Below are positions 25,051 to 33,889 of a DNA stretch of 64,000 bases, one piece after another. Below the pieces are notes generated by a model. The model was not told the DNA's origin. It saw nothing but the letters and a program-made list of their open reading frames with translations, and made no database searches. The number at the start of each line of letters is the position of its first letter. The first letter of the stretch is position 1. The position numbers and the translations under genes were made by a program. The DNA is from a virus. The stretch spans positions 1-64,000 of the IMG/VR virus record IMGVR_UViG_3300047388_000163; one strand, 5' to 3'.

Positions 25051-27820
25051 AGCGCTTGTTCTTGGATTATTGCTAGCCCTCGGTGCTTCAGGCGCTTGGG
25101 CGCAGACGGGCTGCCAAGGCCAGCCGGCGGCGGGTGGGACGTGCGGCAATCCTGCAGCAACCGCCGGATTGCCCTCATGGGCGACCATGACGGCTCTGTT
25201 GGATCGCAATTTCGGCGGTCCATCAACGCAAGGTACTGTGCTCAACCGCGGCGCCTCGGTATGGTCCGCTACGGCAACTCCGACACTTGGGCTGAATGGC
25301 GGTACGGGCGGCTCTCTTACCCTGAATGGTGCCACGTCCGGTTCGGCATTAATCAGTGTCCAAGCTGCGGCTGGTACTGGAACGCTATTCCAGCTGCCGA
25401 ATACAAATGGTGTCAATGGTCAGCAGTTGATCACGGATGGATCCGGGCACTTGTCTTGGACATCGGCAGGCGCCGGCACGGTTACCAGCGTTGGCCTCGC
25501 GTTGCCGGTGGCGATCTTCACGATCTCTGGCAGTCCGGTGACGAATACCGGAACCTTGACCGGAACTCTGGCCACTCAATCGGCCAACACGGTTTGGGCT
25601 GGACCGACGACTGGCGCTGCTTCTGCTCCTACCTTCCGGGCCTTGGTTGGCGCTGACCTTCCTAACCCCTCTGCAAGTACCCTAGGAGGCGTCCAATCGT
25701 TTGCTGCGGTCGGAAGCCAATGGATCCGGCAAATCTCAACCAGCGGCGTTCCTACGGCCTCCCAGCCTGCCTTTACAGACATCTCAGGGTCTGTTGCTGC
25801 GGCGCAGTTGCCAAATCCGTCAGCTTCAACATTGGGAGGTGTTGAGAGCCTTGCGGCGGTAGCCTCGAAATGGATCAATACCATATCAACGTCTGGTGTT
25901 CCGAGCGCGACCCAACCGTTATTTTCTGACATCTCGGGGAATGCGACACTGGCTCAACTACCGTCGATCGGAAACGGAACCCTCGTTTCCAATATTTCCG
26001 GCGGAACCACGACGCCCTTGGCGAATAGCCTCACGTCTATTATTGACACAATTATCGGTGCCACTCAGGGGCAGGTTTTATACCGGAGTGGCACGGTATG
26101 GACGGCACTTAATCCCGGCACCGCTGGACAGGTGTTAACAACTGGTGGCGCGGCGGCTAATCCGTCGTGGACCTCGGTGGGCGGGACCGGAACGGTGACC
26201 AATGTCGCGACCAACAACGGCGTGACAGGAGGCCCGATAACCACGACCGGAACGATAGGACTTGCATCAATTTCTACTGGTAACGTTCTGGCGAATGTCT
26301 CCGGTATTTCTGCGGCTCCGAGTGCCACCACGCCTACCTCGGTGCTGGATGTTATCGGGGCCACTCAAGGAGACATTCTTTACCGCGGCGCATCAGTTTG
26401 GACTGCTCTTACGCCTGGGACTGCCGGGCAATATCTCCAAACTGGAGGCGCTGGTTCCACCCCAGCATGGGCCACATCTATAAGCGCGTTAACAGCACTT
26501 CCTACAAGTGGCACTTCAGCCAGGACAATGGCTGCGCACCTGCAAGATTACCTTAATGTAAGGGACTTTGGCGCGGTTGGTGATGGTTCGACTTCGGACC
26601 AAACTGCATTCCAAGCCGCTATTGACGCGTCTTGTCCCGGTCATCTGTCGGTTACGCCACCGGCAGCGGCAGTCAATCAGATTTTTCCGATCATCGTCCC
26701 AGCGAGTTCTGGTGCGTATATCGTAACGCAGTTGAATGCGACTAACTGCGCTGGATTTACCATGTGGGGTCTGGGTTCCGGCAACCGACCTGTGATAAAA
26801 TATACGGTCGCTTCTCCTGCCAATAGCATCATGGATCTGACCGGATCAGCGGCAGGAATCAGCCTAAAAAATCTGCTATTCCAAGGTCCGCAATCTGATG
26901 GCATAAGCGCTACGTATCCAGTCTATGGATTGATTGTTGCATCTACGACTGCGGGAGGAGCCAACTACAACGAAATTGACAATGTGGGGGTATCTGGAAG
27001 ATTCCAGCAGGCTGGAATGTATATATATGGGGTATGTTGTTCTCTTGTAACAATGTCCAGCTTTAACAATTTCAACCAGAATAACACGAACTCATATGCG
27101 CTTGTTTTGACCACTTCCAACGTTCTGACGGCGGGGTCAAGCTTCACGACAATCAACACCAGTTCAGCCGCTGGTATGTCAGATTGGACATTCGATCGCA
27201 CTGAGGCGCACGCGTTCCTAGGTGGGGGTGGCGCATCTCCGCAGTCAGTATTTTTTGACAGCGCAATAAACATTAACTGGACTGGAGGCCAGATTGGAGC
27301 GTGCCAAACATTTTTGATGCGCACCAATGGTACTAACGCCAATATCAATTTCAGGGGAACGACATTTTACTGTGACAATGGGACATCAGCCTCAGTTCTA
27401 TTCGGTGCAGCTTCTGGTACATTGTCGCATCTGGTTCTGGAGAACGTGTTCATCAGGCTGACCACGGCAGGAACACTTTTCTCAGGACAATCATTCACAT
27501 CTGGAATGATGATCGAGAGCAGTTACCAGATCAATGCCTCGACCACTCAGATTCATATGGCGGGCTTGGGCACGTCTCCAAGCGCTTCAGTCGGATCCGT
27601 GACGGGTACTGATTTGGACGGCACGGTAACTACGTCGGGAACCCAGACAGGAACCATCATAACCTTTGCGACGCCATTCAATGGGACTCCCTCATGCAAT
27701 GCTAATGCACTGGCTGGAAATGTTCTTACTATTGTCAGAAGCACCACAAGCTTAGTCATAACCTGGCCATCGGCTAGTGGTGTCGTAGTCGATTGGCATT
27801 GTATGGACAAAGTTACATGA
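25037..27820 (+). CDS. Tailspike with signal peptide, fibre repeats and pectate-lyase-like beta-helix
   Basis: 927 residues from ATG 25037 (ATG 25040 equally possible). Residues 1-21 are a signal peptide ending GAWA. About 100-500 contain repeats: two copies of an LPNPSASTLGGV-QSFAAV block and two of an LYRSGTVWTALNPGTAGQVL block, as in tail fibres. At about 525-545 LNVRDFGAVGDGSTSDQTAF marks the start of a Pectate_lyase_3 beta-helix, the usual catalytic domain of polysaccharide-degrading spikes. The C-terminus is a trimerisation-like domain. Probably recognises and degrades capsule or LPS. The export signal on such a protein is odd. Confidence 0.8.
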   Translation: MMRVKALVLGLLLALGASGAWAQTGCQGQPAAGGTCGNPAATAGLPSWATMTALLDRNFGGPSTQGTVLNRGASVWSATATPTLGLNGGTGGSLTLNGATSGSALISVQAAAGTGTLFQLPNTNGVNGQQLITDGSGHLSWTSAGAGTVTSVGLALPVAIFTISGSPVTNTGTLTGTLATQSANTVWAGPTTGAASAPTFRALVGADLPNPSASTLGGVQSFAAVGSQWIRQISTSGVPTASQPAFTDISGSVAAAQLPNPSASTLGGVESLAAVASKWINTISTSGVPSATQPLFSDISGNATLAQLPSIGNGTLVSNISGGTTTPLANSLTSIIDTIIGATQGQVLYRSGTVWTALNPGTAGQVLTTGGAAANPSWTSVGGTGTVTNVATNNGVTGGPITTTGTIGLASISTGNVLANVSGISAAPSATTPTSVLDVIGATQGDILYRGASVWTALTPGTAGQYLQTGGAGSTPAWATSISALTALPTSGTSARTMAAHLQDYLNVRDFGAVGDGSTSDQTAFQAAIDASCPGHLSVTPPAAAVNQIFPIIVPASSGAYIVTQLNATNCAGFTMWGLGSGNRPVIKYTVASPANSIMDLTGSAAGISLKNLLFQGPQSDGISATYPVYGLIVASTTAGGANYNEIDNVGVSGRFQQAGMYIYGVCCSLVTMSSFNNFNQNNTNSYALVLTTSNVLTAGSSFTTINTSSAAGMSDWTFDRTEAHAFLGGGGASPQSVFFDSAININWTGGQIGACQTFLMRTNGTNANINFRGTTFYCDNGTSASVLFGAASGTLSHLVLENVFIRLTTAGTLFSGQSFTSGMMIESSYQINASTTQIHMAGLGTSPSASVGSVTGTDLDGTVTTSGTQTGTIITFATPFNGTPSCNANALAGNVLTIVRSTTSLVITWPSASGVVVDWHCMDKVT

Positions 27821-28539
27821 GCTTGACTTGGGCAACATTCACAACTCAGTTAGCCAATTTTCTGGTTGTGCCGGTCAATGACCCGAATTTCATTATAGCG
27901 TTGCCATCGATTATTGATGACGCAGAGCAAAATTCGTACCGAGATCTTGACTTGCTCAATACGGTATTCCGGGATTCATCGGTTGCTCTTACGGCTGGAA
28001 ACAGGAATTTTGCTGAGAATTCCTCTGGTCCTAATGGGCCATTCCTTGTCACCCAGCAGTTGAACGTGATTACGCCAGCCGGAACGACTAATCCAGACCT
28101 TGGATCTCGCAACCCCCTCTTGCCAGCGAGCAAGGAAATGCTGGATGCTCTGTATCCAAGCAATACCGGTGCTGGAATTCCGGTCTACTTCGCGCCGATC
28201 AATCAGAACAACTTCATCGTGGCACCATGGCCTGACCAGAACTACACGGTTGAGGTTGTCGGGACACAGCGGCCAGCGCCGTTGTCTGCATCGAATACGA
28301 CAACGCTGCTGTCAACATATTTCCCAGACGTGTTCTTTAACGCATCAATGGTTATCGGCTGCGGATTCCAAAAGAACTTTGGTGCGGCCTCAGACGATCC
28401 TCAATCTGCGGTGACTTGGAAATCCAAGTATGATGCATCGCTGAAATCGGCTACCATTGAGGAGATGCGCAAGAAATTCCAATCAGAGGCATGGTCTTCG
28501 AGTTCGCCAACTCCGCTCGCGACACCCCCGCGCACGTAA
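27817..28539 (+). CDS. Adaptor-like protein, copy 2
   Basis: 240 residues from ATG 27817 (ATGA overlap). Helical start with IIDDAEQNSYRDLDLLNTVF, then SKEMLDALYPSNTGAGIPVYF, then the strand pair FIVAPWPDQNYTVEVVGTQRPAPLS and a C-terminal helical arm. Podophage adaptor-type architecture, related in plan to 23504-24199. Two adaptor-like proteins could form successive rings between portal and tail hub. Confidence 0.65.
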   Translation: MSLTWATFTTQLANFLVVPVNDPNFIIALPSIIDDAEQNSYRDLDLLNTVFRDSSVALTAGNRNFAENSSGPNGPFLVTQQLNVITPAGTTNPDLGSRNPLLPASKEMLDALYPSNTGAGIPVYFAPINQNNFIVAPWPDQNYTVEVVGTQRPAPLSASNTTTLLSTYFPDVFFNASMVIGCGFQKNFGAASDDPQSAVTWKSKYDASLKSATIEEMRKKFQSEAWSSSSPTPLATPPRT

Positions 28540-28551
28540 CAGGAGGCTGTT

Positions 28552-29496
28552 ATCGCTGATCCAGTCACAGTCAATCGAGCGCTTGCGCAACCGATCCGAG
28601 GTTCAGATGTCGGAACATGGGATACGCCAACTAATGCAAATTGGGGTTTGGTTGATACGATTGTCGGCGGCATTGCGTTCATTGCCACGACAGGAGGAGC
28701 CACAACACTAAGCCCCGCTCAATTGGCATGTGGCACCATTAGTATTAGCGGCAATCTTTCGTCTCTCGCGAACATCGTATTTCCTGCAGTGCAAGGTTGG
28801 TGGTCGATCGAGAATTTGACGACGGGCGCCTTTCCTGTCTTCATCCAATCTGGATCGGTAACACAGCAGATTTGTATGCCACCTGGAGAGATTACTGACA
28901 TTCAGGTCAATGGTAACGTAGTTAAATTTCGTAATCTAGGACGTATCGGATCTTTCGTAGACTATATCGGAACTTCGGTTCCTAATTGGGTGTCCAACTG
29001 CACTATTCCACCATATTTGAATTGCGATGGTTCTGCATTTAGCAGTGGGACCTATCCATATCTGGCCGGACTCATTGGGACGAATCTTCCTGATCTACGT
29101 GGAAGATCTCGTGCATATCTCAATCAAGGAACGGGCAGGATTACTTCGTCAGGTTCAGGCATAGATGGCAATACTAATTTGTCAGGCGGGGGTCAGCAAA
29201 ACATTCAATTGCAGCAGCAGCATCTTCCCAACCTTACATTTCCGGTAACTATCGTTGATCCTGGTCATTTCCATGTTCTTAACGGTGGCGCGGGATTTAC
29301 AGTAGGCACATCCAGCGTCGGCAACGGCCCTTCTGCGCCAGGCGCTGCTGGCCCAGCTGCTTCGATATCTCCACAAACTGATACCAAACCAACCGGAATT
29401 ACCGCTAGTGTGGTCCTCAATGGAGGTGCGGTCAGTACATTTACAAACATGGGGCCGACTGTGATAACCGGAATCACCATGATCAGAGCTGGGTAA
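28552..29496 (+). CDS. Tail-collar domain fibre protein with ATC start
   Basis: 314 residues if started at ATC 28552. No ATG, GTG or TTG lies between the upstream in-frame TAA (28537-28539) and TTG 28648. The intervening codons encode a good N-terminus (ADPVTVNRALAQPIRGSDVG, then WDTPTNANWGLVD), and AGGAGG (28541-28546) is 5 nt before ATC. Starting at the TTG would discard 32 residues that look conserved. The C-terminal half has the collar pattern (LIGTNLPDLRGRSRAYLNQG, ending with THF-like GHFHVLNG). Likely an attachment or collar protein of the tail. Confidence 0.75.
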   Translation: MADPVTVNRALAQPIRGSDVGTWDTPTNANWGLVDTIVGGIAFIATTGGATTLSPAQLACGTISISGNLSSLANIVFPAVQGWWSIENLTTGAFPVFIQSGSVTQQICMPPGEITDIQVNGNVVKFRNLGRIGSFVDYIGTSVPNWVSNCTIPPYLNCDGSAFSSGTYPYLAGLIGTNLPDLRGRSRAYLNQGTGRITSSGSGIDGNTNLSGGGQQNIQLQQQHLPNLTFPVTIVDPGHFHVLNGGAGFTVGTSSVGNGPSAPGAAGPAASISPQTDTKPTGITASVVLNGGAVSTFTNMGPTVITGITMIRAG

Positions 29497-29500
29497 CGAA

Positions 29501-30010
29501 GTGGCAGCAAAGACAAAACTAACGGCCCCAGACGTTACGCTGGAAAGATTGAGATCGGTCCTGGATTATGATCCAGAGACCGGGATTTTCCGGTGGGGGT
29601 CAGGTGTCAATAAATTCGTTAAATGGAAGATCGGCAGTTTGGCTGGAACCGATAGCAATGGGTATCTTTCTATCGTTATAGACTATCGAATGTATATGGC
29701 CCATCGTCTTGCCTGGTTTTATGTCCATGGTGTTTGACCGGATCAGATTGATCACCGTGACATGAATAGGAGAAACAATGCGATTGCCAATTTGAGACTG
29801 GCAACATTTTCTCAAAATAATGCTAATAGATGTGTACGAGGAGATTGTTCTTCGGGTTACAAAGGTGTGCGTTTTCATAAACCATCAAAGCGATGGCAGG
29901 CACGGTTAGCTCAGCGCCACTTGGGTCTATTTAGCTCACCTGAAGAAGCCCATTCGGCTTATATTGCTGCGGCTATAGAAAAGTATGGCCAATATGCGAA
30001 TGCGGGGTAG
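29501..30010 (+). pseudogene. HNH_3/AP2 homing endonuclease interrupted by TGA
   Basis: Opens at GTG 29501. The first 78 residues follow HNH_3 (VLDYDPETGIFRW, AHRLAWFYVHGV), then TGA at 29735-29737. The same frame continues without further stops with PDQIDHRDMNRRNNAIANLR, an intact DH-N motif, then AP2 (GYKGVRFHKPSKRWQARL), to TAG 30008-30010. In the family this position is usually Trp (HGVWP), one base from TGA (TGG to TGA). As written it should give only an inactive fragment unless the TGA is read through. TGA-C is a leaky context. Confidence 0.8.
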
Positions 30011-30015
30011 GTATC

Positions 30016-32070
30016 TTGGCTTTTGGCTCAGTAACGCTCAGGCCTGGAATAAACGTTGAAAGAACGCCAACTCTGCTTGAGGCGGGTTATTCGCAATCTC
30101 AATTGATCAGATTTCGTGATTCTCTCGCTCAGAAGCTAGGCGGCTGGACTCAGTTCTTTGCATCGGCGCTGTCGGGAGTGCCGCGCGATCTCCACGCATG
30201 GGCTGATCTGAACGCCACGAATCATTTGCTGGTAGGAACCACGACTAGTTTGGATGTCATAACCGGAAGCAATCTTCAGGACATCACACCCCAGACATTA
30301 AAATCCGATTTTTCTCCGAATTTCACGACGGTAAACAATACTCCAACCGTTACGATCATTGATCCAAACATTTCAAACGTGACAATCAATGATTCGGTTT
30401 TGTTCAATACACCGATTTCAATCGGTGGGTTGGTTCTGTCTGGGATCTATTCGATTACGTCGGTAGTAGGTGTCCATTCATACACAATCACCGCCAAGAA
30501 GAATGCTACTTCCAGCGTCAATAACTCTGGTATGGTGCCACTGTTTACGACCGCAAATGGAAGTTCCATCGTCACGGTGGCACTTACCGCTCATGGGATA
30601 GCAGCGGCTGGCGTGACGGTCGTGTTTCCGATCGCAACGAGTGGAAACAATGTAACCATCTTGGGTGCCTATACCGTCAGCTCGGTAATCGATGTAAATC
30701 AATTCACGATCACGGCATCCACCAGGGCGAATGCTCCGGGCTCGTTTTCTATGAACGGTGGCAATGCCGAGTTGCTGTATTACATCGCGATAGGACCGCC
30801 TCCGATCGGAGTTGGCTACGGTCTCGGCGGCTATGGTTTAGGTGGATATGGAACAGGCGTTGTCCCACCCAATCAAACTGGCACGGAGATCACCGCGACC
30901 GACTATACCTCGGATAACTGGGGACAGATTGCTCTGGCGTGCCCTGAGAATGGTGGGATCTATTATTGGGATCCGTCTGGCGGGTTCACCAACGCATCGT
31001 TAGTAGCTACGGGACCGATATTCAATCGCGGGGCCTTCGTCTCAACATCCCAACAGATCCTGATTGCGTTTGGATCAACCATTGATGAGACAATCGGCGG
31101 CGGCATCGGCATTCAGCAAGATCCCATGCTGGTGGCATGGTGCGATGTAGGCAACTTCTTCCAATGGCAAGCTTTGACCACGACACAAGCCGGTAACTTC
31201 CGCATTCCGATCGGATCCATGTGTGTGGGTGGAATGGCCGTTTCCAATCAAAACCTGATCTGGACCGACCTTGATCTGTGGGCGATGAACTACATCGGAT
31301 ATCCAAATACGTATGGATTTAACAAAATTGGGGCCGGTGCTGGACTTGCCTCAAGTCATGCCGCCCAGCAGCTTCGCGGTGGCGTCTATTGGATGGGGAA
31401 ATCAAACTTCTATTCATATACCGGTGGTGGGGTTCAGGTGATCCCATGTCCGGTCTGGGATTTTGTGTTTCAGAACCTCAATAATGCATTCATCCACAAC
31501 GTTCGCGCGATGCCAAATACGCCGTTCAACGAGGTTGGATGGGCATTCCCGAGCAATGCCAGCGCAAACGGCGAGAACGATTCGTATGTCAAGATGAACA
31601 TCACCGAGCCGGGGGCACCTTGGGATTACGGCTTGCTGCCGCGCTCAGCATGGATTGATCAGACGGTGTTGGGACCTCCGATCGGGGCTATCTCAACCGG
31701 AATTGTGTATCAACACGAGACGAGCCCAGATGCTGCGGGGCAGCCGTTGGTTTGGTCCTACACGACAGGTTATTTCCGCATTGCAGAGGGCGAGAGCTAT
31801 GCGTTCGTTGATCGGATACAGCCAGATTTCAAATTTGGTACAAGCGGGGGCGCTCAAACGGCAACTATCCAGATGTCGTTCAATGTGACGAACTACTCGG
31901 GTGATCCGCCTACCGTTTACGGGCCATACACCGTTACCCAATCAACGGAATTCATCACCACGAGATTTCGCGGCGGCTTGATGAGCATAACCGTTAGCGG
32001 ATCGGATCTTGGTAGTTTCTCTCGATTGGGCTATGTTCGCTATCGTTGGCGAGAGGATGGACGGCGATAA
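30016..32070 (+). CDS. Tail hub / DNA-stabilisation protein (P22 gp10-like role)
   Basis: 684 residues from TTG 30016. Starts SVTLRPGINVERTPTLLEAGYSQ and contains SDNWGQIALACPENGGIYYWD, ALTTTQAGNFRIPIGSMCVGGM and HAAQQLRGGVYWMGKSNFYSY, the propeller-like layout of packaged-DNA stabilisation proteins that bind beneath the adaptor ring. It is longer than P22 gp10 (about 470) because of extra Ig-like Thr/Val-rich modules near residues 90-240. A Gly/Tyr stretch (YGLGGYGLGGYG) lies at about 270. Confidence 0.7.
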   Translation: MAFGSVTLRPGINVERTPTLLEAGYSQSQLIRFRDSLAQKLGGWTQFFASALSGVPRDLHAWADLNATNHLLVGTTTSLDVITGSNLQDITPQTLKSDFSPNFTTVNNTPTVTIIDPNISNVTINDSVLFNTPISIGGLVLSGIYSITSVVGVHSYTITAKKNATSSVNNSGMVPLFTTANGSSIVTVALTAHGIAAAGVTVVFPIATSGNNVTILGAYTVSSVIDVNQFTITASTRANAPGSFSMNGGNAELLYYIAIGPPPIGVGYGLGGYGLGGYGTGVVPPNQTGTEITATDYTSDNWGQIALACPENGGIYYWDPSGGFTNASLVATGPIFNRGAFVSTSQQILIAFGSTIDETIGGGIGIQQDPMLVAWCDVGNFFQWQALTTTQAGNFRIPIGSMCVGGMAVSNQNLIWTDLDLWAMNYIGYPNTYGFNKIGAGAGLASSHAAQQLRGGVYWMGKSNFYSYTGGGVQVIPCPVWDFVFQNLNNAFIHNVRAMPNTPFNEVGWAFPSNASANGENDSYVKMNITEPGAPWDYGLLPRSAWIDQTVLGPPIGAISTGIVYQHETSPDAAGQPLVWSYTTGYFRIAEGESYAFVDRIQPDFKFGTSGGAQTATIQMSFNVTNYSGDPPTVYGPYTVTQSTEFITTRFRGGLMSITVSGSDLGSFSRLGYVRYRWREDGRR

Positions 32071-32321
32071 TGGCTGACGAAGACCTCGGTGGAAGTGCAG
32101 CCTCGCAAGGGCTAAAGGATCTCAACACCACTCAACAATCAGGTGTGCGATACCTTGGCCTGATTATCCAAGCGCTGCAAAAGGCATTCATTCAGTTCGG
32201 CGGCAAGACGACTTCGGCTACTTCTGGCGCAGCGAGTGCACTTCCTGCTACCCCTGCGGGCTATGTTGGCATAACCCTTCCTGACGGCACAATTGGGAAG
32301 GTGCCATTTTACAACAATTGA
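32070..32321 (+). CDS. Small structural protein
   Basis: 83 residues from ATG 32070 (TAATG overlap). N-terminal helix (SQGLKDLNTTQQSGVRYLG) and Gly/Ala/Pro-rich C-terminus with YVGITLPDGTIGKVPFY, like the end of small tail proteins. Function unknown. Confidence 0.55.
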   Translation: MADEDLGGSAASQGLKDLNTTQQSGVRYLGLIIQALQKAFIQFGGKTTSATSGAASALPATPAGYVGITLPDGTIGKVPFYNN

Positions 32322-32328
32322 GCATCCC

Positions 32329-32838
32329 ATGCCCCTGATCAAATCAGCCTCTAAGGCCGCGATTGGTAAAAACATTGAGGAGATGCAGGCTTCAGGACAT
32401 CCACATGATCAGGCTGTGGCCGCTGCGCTTGAGACTGCGCGCCGCGCCAAGCGGGCCAAGGGTGGAAAGGTGCATGTTGGGCCTGTTATCGGAGATACAG
32501 GTGGAAGGGCTGATAAGGTTGATGCTTCAGTGCCTGACGGAACCTACGTCATACCAAGTCAGGCTGTTAGCCATTTAGGTGAAAACAACACAATGGCTGG
32601 CATGAAAGTTCTACAGAAGATGTTTCCTCTCAGCGCACCCAAAAAAGCTAGAATGGCAAGCGGCGGCGTTCCGGTTGCAATAGCTGACGGTGAATTTTGC
32701 GTGGCCCCTTCCGATGTGAAAAGAATAGGAGGCGGTGATATAGACTATGGCCACAAGATTCTAGACGAATGGGTCATGCAACTCAAAGCGGATCACATCA
32801 AAACACTTCAGGGTCTAGAACCGCCAGCACGAGATTGA
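32329..32838 (+). CDS. RGGK-motif virion protein 3
   Basis: 169 residues from ATG 32329. Helical N-terminus with HPHDQAVAAALETARRAKRAKGGKVHVG, followed by the two repeated units GTYVIPSQAVSHLGENNT and VAIADGEFCVAPSDVKRIGGGD, which both read as 'x-P-DGEYVIP-V--LG-G'. These units are found in several phage head-interior proteins that also carry the RGGK motif. Probably an internal or tail-tip component. Confidence 0.6.
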   Translation: MPLIKSASKAAIGKNIEEMQASGHPHDQAVAAALETARRAKRAKGGKVHVGPVIGDTGGRADKVDASVPDGTYVIPSQAVSHLGENNTMAGMKVLQKMFPLSAPKKARMASGGVPVAIADGEFCVAPSDVKRIGGGDIDYGHKILDEWVMQLKADHIKTLQGLEPPARD

Positions 32839-32848
32839 TATAAAAGCA

Positions 32849-32882
32849 AAGCCCGTCAAGCGTCTCACCGCCAAACGGGCTT
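32849..32882. repeat. 8-bp inverted repeat before endonuclease gene
   Basis: AAGCCCGT (32849-32856) and ACGGGCTT (32875-32882), 18-nt loop. Downstream plus-strand sequence lacks a T-tract (TTCTAACC), so termination would be weak. On the minus strand the repeat is followed by TTTGCTTTTA, more terminator-like. A TATAAA precedes it at 32839 but with no convincing -35. Confidence 0.5.
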
Positions 32883-32912
32883 CTAACCAAACCGATCGGG
32901 AAAGGATCGAAA

Positions 32913-33629
32913 ATGGCTGAAGAAGAACCTACGCACGAAATCATTTCTCGTAAAGATGCAAAGGCAAAAGGTCTTAAACATTATTTTACGGGGAAACCTT
33001 GTAAAAATGGCCATATTGGACTTAGAAGAGTATCCGAGACTGGATGTTCCACCTGTTCTTATCTAAACGTCAAGAAGTGGCGGAAAGAAAATAGAGAAAA
33101 ATCCAGGGCGATCGATGCTTCTTGGAGAGCAAAAAACAAGGACAGAGTGAATGAGTAGGAGAGAGCACGTTATGCAAAAGATCCTGCTAAATATGTTGCA
33201 AAAACTAGGAGATCATATTGGAAGAAACCGGAAGAATATCGCGCTAAAGCAAATAAGTTCTATTATGAGAGCTACAAAAATCCAGAAGTGAGAAAAAAGG
33301 CCCAAGAGAGATCCCGTCAGTGGGCTTTAGAGAATCCTGAGCGGGCTAAAGTTAGCCGCCGAAACGCTAAAGTTAAGCGGAGAAATCTAGGAACTGAAGG
33401 CTTTCACACAGCGGATGACATTGCCGAAATTCTCAAGATGCAGCGCGGCAAGTGCGCTTACTGTCGGATCAAGATGGGCGACAAATATACAGTTGATCAC
33501 ATCATCCCTGTGGCTAAGGGCGGAACCAATGATCGCCGTAATATCCAGTTAACTTGTATGCCGTGCAACAGAGAAAAATGGGCTAGAGACCCATTGTTCC
33601 ATGCTCAAATGCTCGGTAGGCTCATATAA
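32913..33629 (+). pseudogene. HNH homing endonuclease interrupted by TAG
   Basis: ATG 32913 with GGGAAAGGAT upstream. The first 81 residues carry GKPCKNGH and CSTC, a zinc-binding start seen in phage HNH enzymes, then TAG at 33156-33158. The frame continues open for 156 codons: a Lys/Arg/Tyr-rich helical linker (ERARYAKDPAKYVAKTRRS) and an intact HNH domain with CAYC, YTVDHIIPVAKGG, N and CMPCN, ending TAA 33627-33629. Without read-through the nuclease part is not made from this start. It sits between two structural genes, so loss should cost the phage nothing. Confidence 0.8.
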
Positions 33630-33646
33630 ACCCAAAGGACCAATCC

Positions 33647-33889
33647 ATGGCAGAAACACCAATTACGTTCGTCAATACAGTTTCTGTTTCAGGTTTTTTG
33701 AACGGCGTGCTCAACCTAGGATTCAGTACCGCCCAGTTCCTGCCGACTGAAGACGGCAAGGTTAAGCTTGCGGAGATAATTACCGCTAATCTCCGCATGG
33801 ACTTACTGTGTGCTCAATAGCTTCATGATTCACTGGCGAAGATCATTGCGCAGCAAACGAGCAAACCTGATGCCAAGGACGTGAATTAA
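33647..33889 (+). pseudogene. Small structural protein interrupted by TAG (possible read-through)
   Basis: ATG 33647 after AAAGGACC. Encodes 57 residues (ITFVNTVSVSGFLNGVLNLG, then EDGKVKLAEIITANLRMDLLCAQ), then TAG 33818-33820. The same frame then reads LHDSLAKIIAQQTSKPDAKDVN to TAA 33887-33889, which overlaps the next ATG (TAATG). Small phage proteins of this type typically continue AQQLRDAL, so the TAG probably replaces a Gln codon (CAG). Either a 57-residue truncated form is functional, or amber suppression yields 80 residues. Confidence 0.65.
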
